Of a stretch of DNA of 45,606 nucleotides, positions 26,019 to 33,968 are shown piece after piece. The stretch comes from an uncultured Anaerotruncus sp. (GTDB lineage: Bacteria; Bacillota; Clostridia; Oscillospirales; Ruminococcaceae), in the NCBI GenBank assembly GCA_944385965.1, contig CALWZG010000071.1:1-45606 (forward strand), read 5' to 3'. Below the pieces are notes generated by a model that was not told the origin of the DNA, searched no databases, and was given only the letters and a program-made list of their open reading frames with translations. Position numbers and translations under genes: made by a program. Numbering within the stretch: the first letter of the stretch is position 1; each line of letters starts with the position of its first letter.

Positions 26019-26646
26019 GGAAGCCATGCGGCTGTATGTGGTCACCGACCGGAGCTGGCTTGGAACTCAAAGCTTGGCAGCTCAGGTGGAGGACACCCTG
26101 AAGGCGGGGGCTACCTTTGTGCAGCTGCGGGAGAAATCTATGGACTCAGCGGAGATGCTGGAGGAGGCCAAAGAGCTGAAAGCCCTCTGCGGCCGTTATG
26201 GGGTCCCCTTTGTGGTGAATGATGATGTGCAGGTAGCCTTGGATTGTGGGGCGGATGGGGTGCATGTAGGGCAGGAGGATATGGCCTGTGCCAAAGCCAG
26301 AGCCTTACTGGGGCCGGATAAGATTGTGGGGGTCTCCGCCCATACGGTGGAGGAAGCCTTGGCCGCCCAAAGAGATGGAGCGGATTACATCGGGGTGGGG
26401 GCGGTGTTCGGCACTACCACCAAGCTGGACGCAGATACCCTTCCCCGGAAGGTGGTGGAGGACATCTGTCAGGCGGTGTCCATCCCGGTGGTAGCCATCG
26501 GAGGCATCAGCCAGGAAAACCTGTTGGAATTAGCGGGTTCCGGGGTGGATGGGGTAGCTGTGATTTCGGCCATCTTCGCCAAGCCTGATATTTACGCCGC
26601 CGCTAAAACCCTGCGGGAGCTTTCCGACAGGATGGTGCAGGGATGA
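26005..26646 (+). CDS. thiE: thiamine-phosphate synthase
   Basis: 213 residues from TTG 26005, which has a perfect GGAGG eight bases before; the ATG at 26026 is a weaker alternative. Joins HMP-PP to HET-P to make thiamine phosphate. VQLREKS, VNDDVQVAL, GVHVGQEDM and VAIGGISQEN are family motifs. Overlaps thiM and then the HAD gene (ATGA). Confidence 0.95.
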   Translation: MKVAKEAMRLYVVTDRSWLGTQSLAAQVEDTLKAGATFVQLREKSMDSAEMLEEAKELKALCGRYGVPFVVNDDVQVALDCGADGVHVGQEDMACAKARALLGPDKIVGVSAHTVEEALAAQRDGADYIGVGAVFGTTTKLDADTLPRKVVEDICQAVSIPVVAIGGISQENLLELAGSGVDGVAVISAIFAKPDIYAAAKTLRELSDRMVQG

Positions 26647-27290
26647 TTCAGGGAGCGATTTTCGATTTGGACGGAACCCTGCTGGATTCCATGTGGATAT
26701 GGGATACCATTGGCCAGCGGTACCTGGAAAGCCAGGGTATCCAGCCTCCCCAGGATTTAACCCAGCGGGTCCGTTCCATGACCTTGTCCCAATGCGCCCA
26801 GTATTTCCATGACCAGCTGGGGGTTTCCGCCTCCCCGGAAGACATCGCCCTGAAGGTGAACCAGATGGTGGAGGAGGAATACCGATACAAGCTCCTCTTA
26901 AAACCCCACGCCAAGGAGTTTCTGGAAAAGCTGAAGGGTCAGGGGGTACATATGTGTGTCTGCACTGCTTCCGACCGGCCCTTGGTGGAGGCGGCCCTGG
27001 AGCGCCTGGGGGTTTTACAACTGTTTGATTTTGTGATAACCTGTACAGAGGAAGGGTTGGGCAAAGACACCCCCCACCTGTTTGAAAGAGCCCTGCTCCG
27101 GCTGGGGACCCCAAAAGAATCCACCGTGATTTTTGAGGACGCCCTTCATGCGGTGGAGAGTGGGGTCCAAGGGGGATTTCGGGTGGTGGTCATTGCCGAC
27201 CCCAGCGCCAGTGGCCAAGAAGAAGCCCTGAGAGCTTTAGGGGAACAGTACTGGCGGGATTATCAGGAGTACCAGGAGGGAAGTTTATGA
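26643..27290 (+). CDS. HAD-superfamily phosphatase
   Basis: 215 residues. HAD motif I is FDLDGTLLDS (nucleophile Asp 8, acid Asp 10), motif II VCTASDR, the Lys of motif III in LGKDTP and motif IV VIFEDALH. Coupled by ATGA to thiE and thiD, so probably a phosphatase for thiamine phosphate or a pathway intermediate. Substrate not readable from sequence. Confidence 0.88.
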   Translation: MIQGAIFDLDGTLLDSMWIWDTIGQRYLESQGIQPPQDLTQRVRSMTLSQCAQYFHDQLGVSASPEDIALKVNQMVEEEYRYKLLLKPHAKEFLEKLKGQGVHMCVCTASDRPLVEAALERLGVLQLFDFVITCTEEGLGKDTPHLFERALLRLGTPKESTVIFEDALHAVESGVQGGFRVVVIADPSASGQEEALRALGEQYWRDYQEYQEGSL

Positions 27291-28075
27291 GAAAAGTATT
27301 GACCATCGCAGGCAGCGACAGCAGCGGAGGGGCTGGGATTCAGGCAGACATCAAGACCATCACCGCCCACGGCATGTACGCCATGAGCGCCATCACCGCC
27401 CTCACTGCCCAAAATACCACTGGTGTTTATGGGGTGCTGGAAGCGTCGCCGGAGTTTGTGGGCCAGCAGCTGGACTGCATTTTTCAGGATATTGTGCCTG
27501 ATGCGGTGAAAATCGGCATGGTGTCCAATCCAGAGATTATTCAGGTCATCGCCCAGAAGCTGAAGGAATATGACGCCAAGCATATTGTGGTGGACCCTGT
27601 GATGGTAGCTACCAGCGGAAGCAAGCTGTGTGTAGATGGAGCGGTTCAGGCGTTGGTGGAGCTGCTGTTCCCTCTGGCGGAGGTGATTACCCCCAATATT
27701 CCAGAAGCCCAGGCCCTGACCGGATTCGGCCCGATTGTGGAAGCGCAGCAGCTGCGGCGGGCGGCAGAATTGCTGGCGCCCAAGGTGGGCGGAAGCGTGC
27801 TGGTGAAGGGCGGGCATCTGACAGAAGAAGCCTGTGATCTGCTGTGGATGAATGGGCAGGCCATCTGGTATCCGGCCCAGCGGGTGGAGAACCCCAATAA
27901 CCATGGAAGCGGATGCACCCTGTCCTCCGCCATCGCCTGCAATCTGGCGGATGGATTCTGTTTGGAGGCGGCTGTCCGCAACGCCAAAAGGTATATTACT
28001 GACGCTTTGAAGGCGGGCCTGGACTTGGGTCATGGAAGCGGCCCTCTGAACCACTGCTGCTGGATGAGCAAATAA
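27287..28075 (+). CDS. thiD: hydroxymethylpyrimidine/phosphomethylpyrimidine kinase
   Basis: 262 residues. Makes HMP-P and HMP-PP for ThiE. GSDSSGGAGIQADIKT, VVDPVMVATSG, VITPNIPEAQAL and HGSGCTLSSAIA are classic ThiD motifs. Last gene of the operon, overlapping the HAD gene by ATGA. Confidence 0.97.
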   Translation: MRKVLTIAGSDSSGGAGIQADIKTITAHGMYAMSAITALTAQNTTGVYGVLEASPEFVGQQLDCIFQDIVPDAVKIGMVSNPEIIQVIAQKLKEYDAKHIVVDPVMVATSGSKLCVDGAVQALVELLFPLAEVITPNIPEAQALTGFGPIVEAQQLRRAAELLAPKVGGSVLVKGGHLTEEACDLLWMNGQAIWYPAQRVENPNNHGSGCTLSSAIACNLADGFCLEAAVRNAKRYITDALKAGLDLGHGSGPLNHCCWMSK

Positions 28076-28094
28076 CGGATTTTTGACCAAAGAA

Positions 28095-28144
28095 AGCACC
28101 CCACAGGTTAGAGGTATGGACTACACTCTAATCTGTGGGGTGCT
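28095..28144 (+). terminator. terminator after thiD
   Basis: 19-base arms 28095-28113 and 28126-28144 (one mismatch) around 12 bases, then a GTTTTCTTTTT tail. Confidence 0.88.
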
Positions 28145-28171
28145 GTTTTCTTTTTAGGAAAAGGATGCAAG

Positions 28172-28396
28172 CTACCTGAGAAATTTCGGGTTATCTGTGC
28201 GTTCCAGCAGATAGTCCACACTGACCCCATAGAAATCCCCCAGCGCCACAAGAACCTGAGGCGGAATCATACGCTGGCCGGATTCATAATAGGCATAGGT
28301 TCGTTGGGATAAGCCCAAAGCGGCTCCCACCTGCGCTTGGGTTAAATCCTTATCCTCCCGCAAATCTCGAATACGTCTGTAACAGTTCAATTCCAT
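28172..28396 (-). CDS. XRE-family (Cro/CI-type) transcriptional regulator
   Basis: 74 residues from ATG 28396; the open frame reaches upstream but has no clear ribosome site. A single helix-turn-helix domain (about 6-62) with LTQAQVGAALGLSQRTYAYYESGQ and PPQVLVALGDFYGVSVDYLLE. Very short regulator that faces a 56-residue gene across two operator-like dyads, a layout typical of a small switch. Confidence 0.9.
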   Translation of the reverse strand: MELNCYRRIRDLREDKDLTQAQVGAALGLSQRTYAYYESGQRMIPPQVLVALGDFYGVSVDYLLERTDNPKFLR

Positions 28397-28417
28397 CACC
28401 AAGGGAAGTATAATTCA

Positions 28418-28455
28418 GAATAAATTGTTCTATTGATTTATTGAATAAATTGTTC
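28418..28455. promoter_or_regulatory. two identical operator-like dyads between XRE and its neighbour
   Basis: GAATAAATTGTTC occurs at 28418-28430 and 28443-28455, 25 bases apart. Each is a near-palindrome (GAAtAA-A-TTgTTC). The second lies within the spacer of the rightward promoter; the first is beside the XRE start, so binding would repress both genes. Confidence 0.7.
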
Positions 28456-28461
28456 TAAAAT
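28433..28461 (+). promoter_or_regulatory. promoter of the 56-residue gene
   Basis: TTGATT (28433-28438), 17-base spacer containing dyad 2, TAAAAT (28456-28461). Confidence 0.65.
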
Positions 28462-28483
28462 ATACCCGCAAGGAGGAGATGGG

Positions 28484-28654
28484 ATGCCAGATTACAAAGA
28501 AATGTACTTGAGGTTATTCTGGGCCAGTGAGCAGGCAATGAATCTGCTTATGGCGGCCCAGCGGGAATGTGAGGAGTTCTATATCAATGCCCCAGAACCA
28601 AAGCTGACTTTGGTAAAACCAGAGAACGCTGGGTCTATGAAGGAGGGGGAATAG
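28484..28654 (+). CDS. 56-residue protein divergent from the XRE regulator
   Basis: ATG 28484 follows AAGGAGGAG, an excellent ribosome site, and ends at TAG 28652-28654. The product begins MPDYKEMYLRLFWASEQAM, has a helical middle (LLMAAQRECEEFY) and a charged tail; no membrane helix. It is too short for a standard length filter, but the promoter, operator, ribosome site and terminator all support it. Function unknown; may be the partner or target of the XRE protein. Confidence 0.72.
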   Translation: MPDYKEMYLRLFWASEQAMNLLMAAQRECEEFYINAPEPKLTLVKPENAGSMKEGE

Positions 28655-28655
28655 A

Positions 28656-28694
28656 AAAATCAGCGGTGAAACATAGTTTCACCGCTGATTTTTT
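28656..28694 (+). terminator. terminator after the 56-residue gene
   Basis: 17-bp stem AAAATCAGCGGTGAAAC (28656-28672) / GTTTCACCGCTGATTTT (28676-28692), 3-base loop, T-run. Confidence 0.92.
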
Positions 28695-28706
28695 TCAATT
28701 GAGAGG

Positions 28707-28739
28707 AAAGGGACTGGGAACCAGATTCCCAGTCCCTTT
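28707..28739. terminator. stem-loop at the end of the cystine operon
   Basis: 14-bp stem AAAGGGACTGGGAA (28707-28720) / TTCCCAGTCCCTTT (28726-28739), 5-base loop. T-rich only on the plus side, so the leftward end is less typical. Confidence 0.6.
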
Positions 28740-28770
28740 TGAGGGGGGTATATTGTCTAATGGTTTTATC

Positions 28771-30174
28771 TTATTTGGTCAGCTGCATCAGGCTGGGGTC
28801 GTTATAAGCTTTCTCGTTCAAGGTACCCATGTGCTTATCCACAACCAGGGCGTTGGTGAGAGAGCCGGTAACGTTCAGCATGGTACGAGGCATGTCGATG
28901 ATGGGGTCAATGGCCAGGATGGGGCTTACCATAGCGAATTGGGAAGCCATACCTACACCGGACAGACCTACGGAAGCCGCCATAGTAGCGGTACCGGGGA
29001 TACCAGCGATACCCAGGGAGCCGATGGCCACAACGAAGATGGTCATAACGATCATGGTGATGTCAATGGGAGTACCAGTCACATTGCAGACATAGATGAT
29101 GAGCAGAGAGGGGAAGATACCAGCGCATCCCTGCATTCCAGCGGTGGTGCCAAAGCCGGCCACAAAGCTGGCGGTACCCTGGTCCACACCCAGTTTCTTG
29201 GTGAGGGTCTCGATGGTCATAGGCAGGCAGCCCACGCTGGAACGGGAGGTAAAGGCCATCAGCATGGTAGCGAAGGACTTCTTCATGTAGATAACAGGGT
29301 TCAGTCCATTGACAGCCAGCAGGATGAGCTGGATGACAAACTGGATAGCCGCTGCTACATACAGGGCAATGATGAACTTGCCCACCTCCAGGATGGAGGA
29401 CAGACCTCTCTGAGCGATGGTGTTGGCCAGCAGAGCCATAACTGCCCAAGGCATATAGTCCAGAATCAGCAAAGCCATGTTAATCATAGCTTTGTGGGAC
29501 TTGTTGATCAGGTCATACAGGGGTTTGGCATCCTCTGGGTCCTCATGGTTAATCCACCAGATGGCCAGGCCCAGGAAGGCGGAAAAGATAACCAGTCCGA
29601 TGATGTTGCTGTTTACCATAGCTTCCACGATGTTGCCGGGAATCAGGTTCTTGATGGTGGTAGCCACAGGGGTGATGGCTTTGGCGGTAGCGTCGCCAGC
29701 CTCAACTACGGTGCCGCCTTTGCCAACGCTGAACAGAATACCTACAACGATTCCGGTGACAGCGGAGATAGCCACCATGCCCATGGTGACAAAGATGGTC
29801 TTTTTCACCAGCTGGCCCATGGTTTTGCCCTGCTGCATGTTGATGATTACCTGCAAAATGGAAATCATAACCAGGGGAACTACAATCATCTTAATCAGAT
29901 TGATGTAGCCGCTTCCCACCATGGCGAACCAGGTAGTAGTTTCGGACACGAAGGTGACCTCCATGGGAGCGTCAGGGAATCCAGCCACAAACTGAATGGC
30001 CAGACCCAGCAGCAGGCCAAGACCGGTACCGATCATAACCACAACTGCGAAGTCCATGTGTTTTTTATGATACAGAATATGAATCAGGTAAAATAAGGCC
30101 ACAATGACCACTAGGAAAAGGACTGTTTTGACATCACTGATTTTCAAAAATTCTTGAAAAAATGCGCTCTGCAT
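28771..30174 (-). CDS. dicarboxylate/amino-acid:cation symporter, TcyP (cystine)-like
   Basis: 467 residues, multiple helices and two re-entrant loops. The substrate loop reads TSRSSVGCLPMTIETL instead of the SSSxAxLP of glutamate carriers, as in the cystine carriers of the TcyP type; IPGTATMAASVGLSGVGM is the second loop. Its N-terminal helices (about 20-36) and 'SGYINLIKMIVVPLV' fit too. It follows a C-S lyase and a sulfur-handling reductase, so cystine uptake is the best call. AAGGGAG before the ATG; last gene of the operon from 33139. Confidence 0.82.
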   Translation of the reverse strand: MQSAFFQEFLKISDVKTVLFLVVIVALFYLIHILYHKKHMDFAVVVMIGTGLGLLLGLAIQFVAGFPDAPMEVTFVSETTTWFAMVGSGYINLIKMIVVPLVMISILQVIINMQQGKTMGQLVKKTIFVTMGMVAISAVTGIVVGILFSVGKGGTVVEAGDATAKAITPVATTIKNLIPGNIVEAMVNSNIIGLVIFSAFLGLAIWWINHEDPEDAKPLYDLINKSHKAMINMALLILDYMPWAVMALLANTIAQRGLSSILEVGKFIIALYVAAAIQFVIQLILLAVNGLNPVIYMKKSFATMLMAFTSRSSVGCLPMTIETLTKKLGVDQGTASFVAGFGTTAGMQGCAGIFPSLLIIYVCNVTGTPIDITMIVMTIFVVAIGSLGIAGIPGTATMAASVGLSGVGMASQFAMVSPILAIDPIIDMPRTMLNVTGSLTNALVVDKHMGTLNEKAYNDPSLMQLTK

Positions 30175-30199
30175 AACGCAGCTCCCTTCTCAATAGGGC

Positions 30200-30231
30200 T
30201 TGGTTGAAACAGGTTATTTTCCTGTTTCAAT
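30200..30231. other. hairpin between reductase and symporter genes
   Basis: TGAAACAGG (30204-30212) / CCTGTTTCA (30220-30228) with 7-base loop. No T-run; probably an mRNA processing or stability element. Confidence 0.45.
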
Positions 30232-30238
30232 CAGCTCC

Positions 30239-31936
30239 TTAGGCAAAATTGTAGGCGGTGACAATCTTATCCCGGCCTGTTGTTACGTCTGTAAAGTACT
30301 CATAATAGCTGATGCCAAGGAAGGAACCAGAAATATTCACAAGGTTTTCAAAGCCTTGGCCTTTAAGCGCCATAATTGCGTTATAGCTTCTCTGACTGGT
30401 GCGGCAGTGGAGATACACGGGACGGTCCTTGGGAATCTCATTGGCCCGCTGTCTTAATTGACCCAAAGGAATGTTGATGGCGTTCACAAGATGACCCGCC
30501 TCAAACTCGCCTGGGGTTCTCACATCAATGATGCAGGCGCCGCTTTCCACCAGCTCCCGAACCATAGTCACAGGAACCTGCTGGAACACATTGTGAAGAA
30601 CATTCAGTCCCACCAACGCCGCCAGATTGACCACATCTCTGGCTGTACCGAAAACAGGGGAATAGCAAAGTTCCAGCTCTTTCAAGTCTTCCAGGGTGCC
30701 GTTCATGGCGATGAGGGTAGCGATGACATCAATCCGCTTATCTACATTGCCCCGGCCGATGGCCTGAGCGCCCAGGATTCTGCCGGTAGGGGTCTCGAAC
30801 ACCAGCTTGAAGTGAATGGGAGCGCTGTCCGGCATCAAGCCTACCTTGTCCATAGACATGGTGTAAACAGCATCACAGGAGATGCCATTGGCCTTGGCGG
30901 TTCTCTCGTTGAGCCCTGTGGCAGCGGCGTTCATATTGAAAACTCTCACTGCGCAGGAACCCAACACTCCATTGTTGGTTCCGGGAATCCCATAGATGGC
31001 GTTGGCGGCGGTCCGGGCCTGCCGGATAGCCGGTCCTGCCAAGGGCAGCTTGGAAGGCTTATGGGTGAGACGGTTGTAAACCTCGATGGCGTCTCCAACC
31101 GCATAGATATGGGGGTCACTGGTGCGGAAATCCGCAGATACCTTGATGGCGCCAGTCTCACCCAGCTCCAAACCGGCTTCCTTAGCCAGTCCAGTTTCGG
31201 GCAGAACACCGATGGCCAGAACTACCGCATCCGCAGACAGCTCCTTTCCGGAAGTCAGAACCACCTTGTCTGGGGTAATGGCCTGAACCCCATCTGCCAC
31301 ATGCAGCTGAATGCCATGGTCATACAGTTCCTTTTGGAGAATCTGGACCATATCGTAGTCAAAGGGAGCCATCACCTGGGGAGCGGCCTCCACCACAGAG
31401 ACATTTTTTCCGGCTTCTCTCAGGTTTTCAGCAACCTCCAAGCCAATGAATCCTCCGCCTACCACTACAATATCGCCAGCGCCTTCCCGGCGGACATATT
31501 GGTCCAGCTTCACAATGTCGGTTACATTCCGCACGGTGAATACATGGGGAAGGTCCACACCCGCAATCGACTTGGGGCGGATGGGGAAGGAGCCAGGGGA
31601 CAGCACCAGCTCATCATAATGCTCCTCATATTCCCGGTTGGCGGCCAGGTCCTTCACCAGAATCTTTTTGGCTGCCCGGTCGATGGACAGAACCTCGCTG
31701 CCCACCCGTACTTCAATGTCATAAGAGGCTTTGAAGCTCTCAGGGGTCATCATCACAAGATAATCCTTATCCTGGACGGTTCTGCTCAGATAGTAGGGGA
31801 GGGAACAGTTAGAAAAGGAGACATGTTCTCCCCGCTCAAAGATGGTGATAGAGGCCTCAGAATCCAAGCGGCGGATTCTGGCTGCCGCGGAGGCGCCGCC
31901 AGCGACTCCACCTACGACCAACACACGTTTTCCCAT
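30239..31936 (-). CDS. CoA-disulfide reductase with C-terminal rhodanese domain
   Basis: 565 residues. FAD/NADH domain with GGVAGGASAAARIRR at the start and VVVGGGFIGLEVAENL, active Cys 44 in FSNCSLPYYLS, then the dimer domain (about 330-445), then a rhodanese domain about 455-560 with Cys 511 in LHCRTSQRSY. The fusion is known for CoA-disulfide/polysulfide reductases that also carry sulfane sulfur. Lies 15 bases after the C-S lyase gene with a strong AAGGAGG, so it probably handles persulfides released from cystine. Substrate is inferred. Confidence 0.92.
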   Translation of the reverse strand: MGKRVLVVGGVAGGASAAARIRRLDSEASITIFERGEHVSFSNCSLPYYLSRTVQDKDYLVMMTPESFKASYDIEVRVGSEVLSIDRAAKKILVKDLAANREYEEHYDELVLSPGSFPIRPKSIAGVDLPHVFTVRNVTDIVKLDQYVRREGAGDIVVVGGGFIGLEVAENLREAGKNVSVVEAAPQVMAPFDYDMVQILQKELYDHGIQLHVADGVQAITPDKVVLTSGKELSADAVVLAIGVLPETGLAKEAGLELGETGAIKVSADFRTSDPHIYAVGDAIEVYNRLTHKPSKLPLAGPAIRQARTAANAIYGIPGTNNGVLGSCAVRVFNMNAAATGLNERTAKANGISCDAVYTMSMDKVGLMPDSAPIHFKLVFETPTGRILGAQAIGRGNVDKRIDVIATLIAMNGTLEDLKELELCYSPVFGTARDVVNLAALVGLNVLHNVFQQVPVTMVRELVESGACIIDVRTPGEFEAGHLVNAINIPLGQLRQRANEIPKDRPVYLHCRTSQRSYNAIMALKGQGFENLVNISGSFLGISYYEYFTDVTTGRDKIVTAYNFA

Positions 31937-31951
31937 AGTTGCCTCCTTTTA

Positions 31952-33139
31952 TTACAGCTCTTTCAGGTTGGTGATAATCCGCTCCACGGCGGTCTTGATA
32001 TACTTGGTGTCGGTGGCCAGGTTGATGCGGACAAATCCATGTCCGGTGAAGCTGAACCACTCACCCACATCGCAGGCCAAACGGCATTTCTTCTGAATGA
32101 AATCGGCTACCTCTTTGCCATCCATATAGCCCCGCAGGTCCATCCAGGACAGATAGGTTCCCTCCAAAGGAGTCAGAACAATCTTGGGAGCATCTTTGGC
32201 GAAGGCTTGTTTCATGTAGTCGTAGTTGTGGCAGATGAGGGCTTTTACGTTCTTGAACCACTCCTCGCCCCCTCTGAAAGCAGCGCCCATGCCGACCACA
32301 CCCATCAGATTTACCTCAGGGGAACCGATGGACTTGATGTAAGCGTCATAGGTTTCCATCAGCTTCTGGTCGAAGATGATAACGTGGGAGTGAATCAGGC
32401 CGGCCAGGTTAAAGGTTTTGGAGCCGGAGTTCAGGAGAATCAGCATGTCCTTATATTTGCCGCCGCCCACCAAAGCGGAGGAAACGAAGGGATGCTCCTT
32501 GTTGTAGGTGAAATCTTGATGAATCTCATCGGATACCACCAGAACTCCATGTTTGCGGCAGACCTCAAACATGCCTTCCAGTTCCTTCTCGGTCCAAACA
32601 CGGCAGACAGGGTTATGGGGGGAGCAGAGGATGAACATAGACGCCTTGCTCTCAGCGATGGTCTTGTCAAACTTGTCCAAATCCAGGGTGAAGTAACCAT
32701 CGTTGTCATCCAGCTCGCAGGTCACCAGCTTCCGGCCGGTGTTCAGGATGGCGTCATAGAAAGGATAATAGACAGGGGGGCAGATTACCACCGAAGCGTC
32801 CGGTTGGGTATAGGCCCTGACCGCCGCGTAAAGAGAACCTACCACGCCTGTGGCAAACCGTACATTTTCCTTTGTCAGCTCAACGCCATGATGTTTTTTC
32901 TGCCATCCAAAGAACGCCTCATAGTAATCGTCGGTTACCTTACCGTAGCCGAAGGTTCCATGCTCAATGCGCTTCTGCATGGCTTCCCGGGCGGAGGGAG
33001 GAGATTGAATCTCCATGTCAGCCACCCACAGGGGAAGCAAATCTGCGTCCCCAAAAACTTCTTGCAGGGAATCCCATTTCAGGGTTCCAGTGCCTTTGCG
33101 TTCCACACAATTTTCCCGGCAGAACTTCTCAAAATCCAT
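31952..33139 (-). CDS. PatB/MalY-type C-S lyase (pyridoxal-phosphate)
   Basis: 395 residues from ATG 33139 (AAGGTGG upstream; the GTG at 33151 overlaps that site). PLP Lys 241 in NSGSKTFNLAG, SPHNPVCRVW and VVSDEIHQD are family motifs; the SPHNPxGRxW glycine is here a Cys. Predicted to cleave cystathionine/cysteine or cystine C-S bonds to pyruvate, ammonia and a thiol or persulfide. First gene of the operon with the CoA-disulfide reductase and cystine symporter. Confidence 0.9.
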   Translation of the reverse strand: MDFEKFCRENCVERKGTGTLKWDSLQEVFGDADLLPLWVADMEIQSPPSAREAMQKRIEHGTFGYGKVTDDYYEAFFGWQKKHHGVELTKENVRFATGVVGSLYAAVRAYTQPDASVVICPPVYYPFYDAILNTGRKLVTCELDDNDGYFTLDLDKFDKTIAESKASMFILCSPHNPVCRVWTEKELEGMFEVCRKHGVLVVSDEIHQDFTYNKEHPFVSSALVGGGKYKDMLILLNSGSKTFNLAGLIHSHVIIFDQKLMETYDAYIKSIGSPEVNLMGVVGMGAAFRGGEEWFKNVKALICHNYDYMKQAFAKDAPKIVLTPLEGTYLSWMDLRGYMDGKEVADFIQKKCRLACDVGEWFSFTGHGFVRINLATDTKYIKTAVERIITNLKEL

Positions 33140-33204
33140 TTGACATACCACCTTCCTCTATGCCTCGCGCCAAACCATCCAATATGGTTTAGTCTACGAA
33201 CTAT

Positions 33205-33233
33205 ATTATAATATAAATCACAATATTCGTCAA
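33205..33233 (-). promoter_or_regulatory. promoter of the cystine operon
   Basis: Leftward TTGACG (33228-33233), 17-base spacer, TATAAT (33205-33210): close to consensus, giving about 60 bases of leader. Confidence 0.78.
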
Positions 33234-33297
33234 TAATATATCAATAAATAAATAAAAACTATATATTACATACAAAAATCGAACAAAAATCTTGTGT

Positions 33298-33320
33298 AAT
33301 AGTTCTGGTATTAAACTATT
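33298..33320. promoter_or_regulatory. candidate MarR operator
   Basis: AATAGTT (33298-33304) and AACTATT (33314-33320) are inverted copies 9 bases apart, between the divergent cystine operon and MarR gene and about 25 bases above the MarR -35. The dimension suits a MarR dimer. Confidence 0.45.
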
Positions 33321-33344
33321 TTTCCTGGAAAAAGGAGTGTTTTC

Positions 33345-33373
33345 TTGAAATAGACATAAAAATATGATAAACT
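33345..33373 (+). promoter_or_regulatory. promoter of the MarR gene
   Basis: TTGAAA (33345-33350), 17-base spacer, TAAACT (33368-33373). Confidence 0.6.
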
Positions 33374-33406
33374 GAAAACCATTAAATTATGGAAGCGGAG
33401 GTCAGC

Positions 33407-33880
33407 ATGAGTCATTTGTCAGATATTGACAGCGCGTACCGCAAGTTGAATTTTCGGGCGGATATGCTGTATGAGTTTGTTATTTTATATCATAATTTTA
33501 TTTATACCCAACATGCCTATGAAGCTGAACACTGTAATATGGTGGAGATTCATACCCTGACCTATATTGATGATTGTCCAGGCATTACAGCCACCCAGCT
33601 GTCCAAGCTGTGGCACAAGAGCAAAAGCTCCATCTCCCAAATCATTAAAAAACTGACAGAAGCTGGATATGTGGAGAAACGGTATCGGGAGAACAACGAA
33701 AAGACAGCCCTTTTGTATGTGACCGATAAGGGTAAACGGCTTTCCAGTATCCATAAGGCCTATGATGTGGCGGACATTACCCAAACCACCGCCCATCTTG
33801 AGGAACGATGCAGCAAGGAAGACCTGGACGCTTTTTACCGGATTATTGCGGAGTACATCAAACTCCTCAAGTCTGAGTAG
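33407..33880 (+). CDS. MarR-family transcriptional regulator
   Basis: 157 residues from ATG 33407 (GGAGGT just upstream; an earlier ATG 33389 has no site). Winged helix around PGITATQLSKLWHKSKSSISQIIKKLTEAGYVEKR and a wing with LLYVTDKGK. Divergent from the cystine operon, so it probably controls it. Confidence 0.88.
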   Translation: MSHLSDIDSAYRKLNFRADMLYEFVILYHNFIYTQHAYEAEHCNMVEIHTLTYIDDCPGITATQLSKLWHKSKSSISQIIKKLTEAGYVEKRYRENNEKTALLYVTDKGKRLSSIHKAYDVADITQTTAHLEERCSKEDLDAFYRIIAEYIKLLKSE

Positions 33881-33912
33881 TAACCATAGCTGTTCCCAAA
33901 AAGAAAATGATG

Positions 33913-33950
33913 AAGGCGGACACACTGTTTTTACAGTATGTCCGCCTTTT
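33913..33950. terminator. bidirectional terminator
   Basis: AAGGCGGACACACTGT / ACAGTATGTCCGCCTT (33913-33948), one mismatch, small T-rich loop, T-run on the plus side. Ends MarR and, on the other strand, the YczE-like gene. Confidence 0.85.
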
Positions 33951-33968
33951 GTGCTGATTATGGATAGA

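Noticed and set aside
28666..30096. 476-codon frame antisense to the cystine symporter
   Set aside because: Gly/His/Asp-rich shadow of a membrane protein gene; no ribosome site or family.
30458..33211. 917-codon frame antisense to the lyase and reductase genes
   Set aside because: Runs across two well-supported genes and their gap; no motif or ribosome site.
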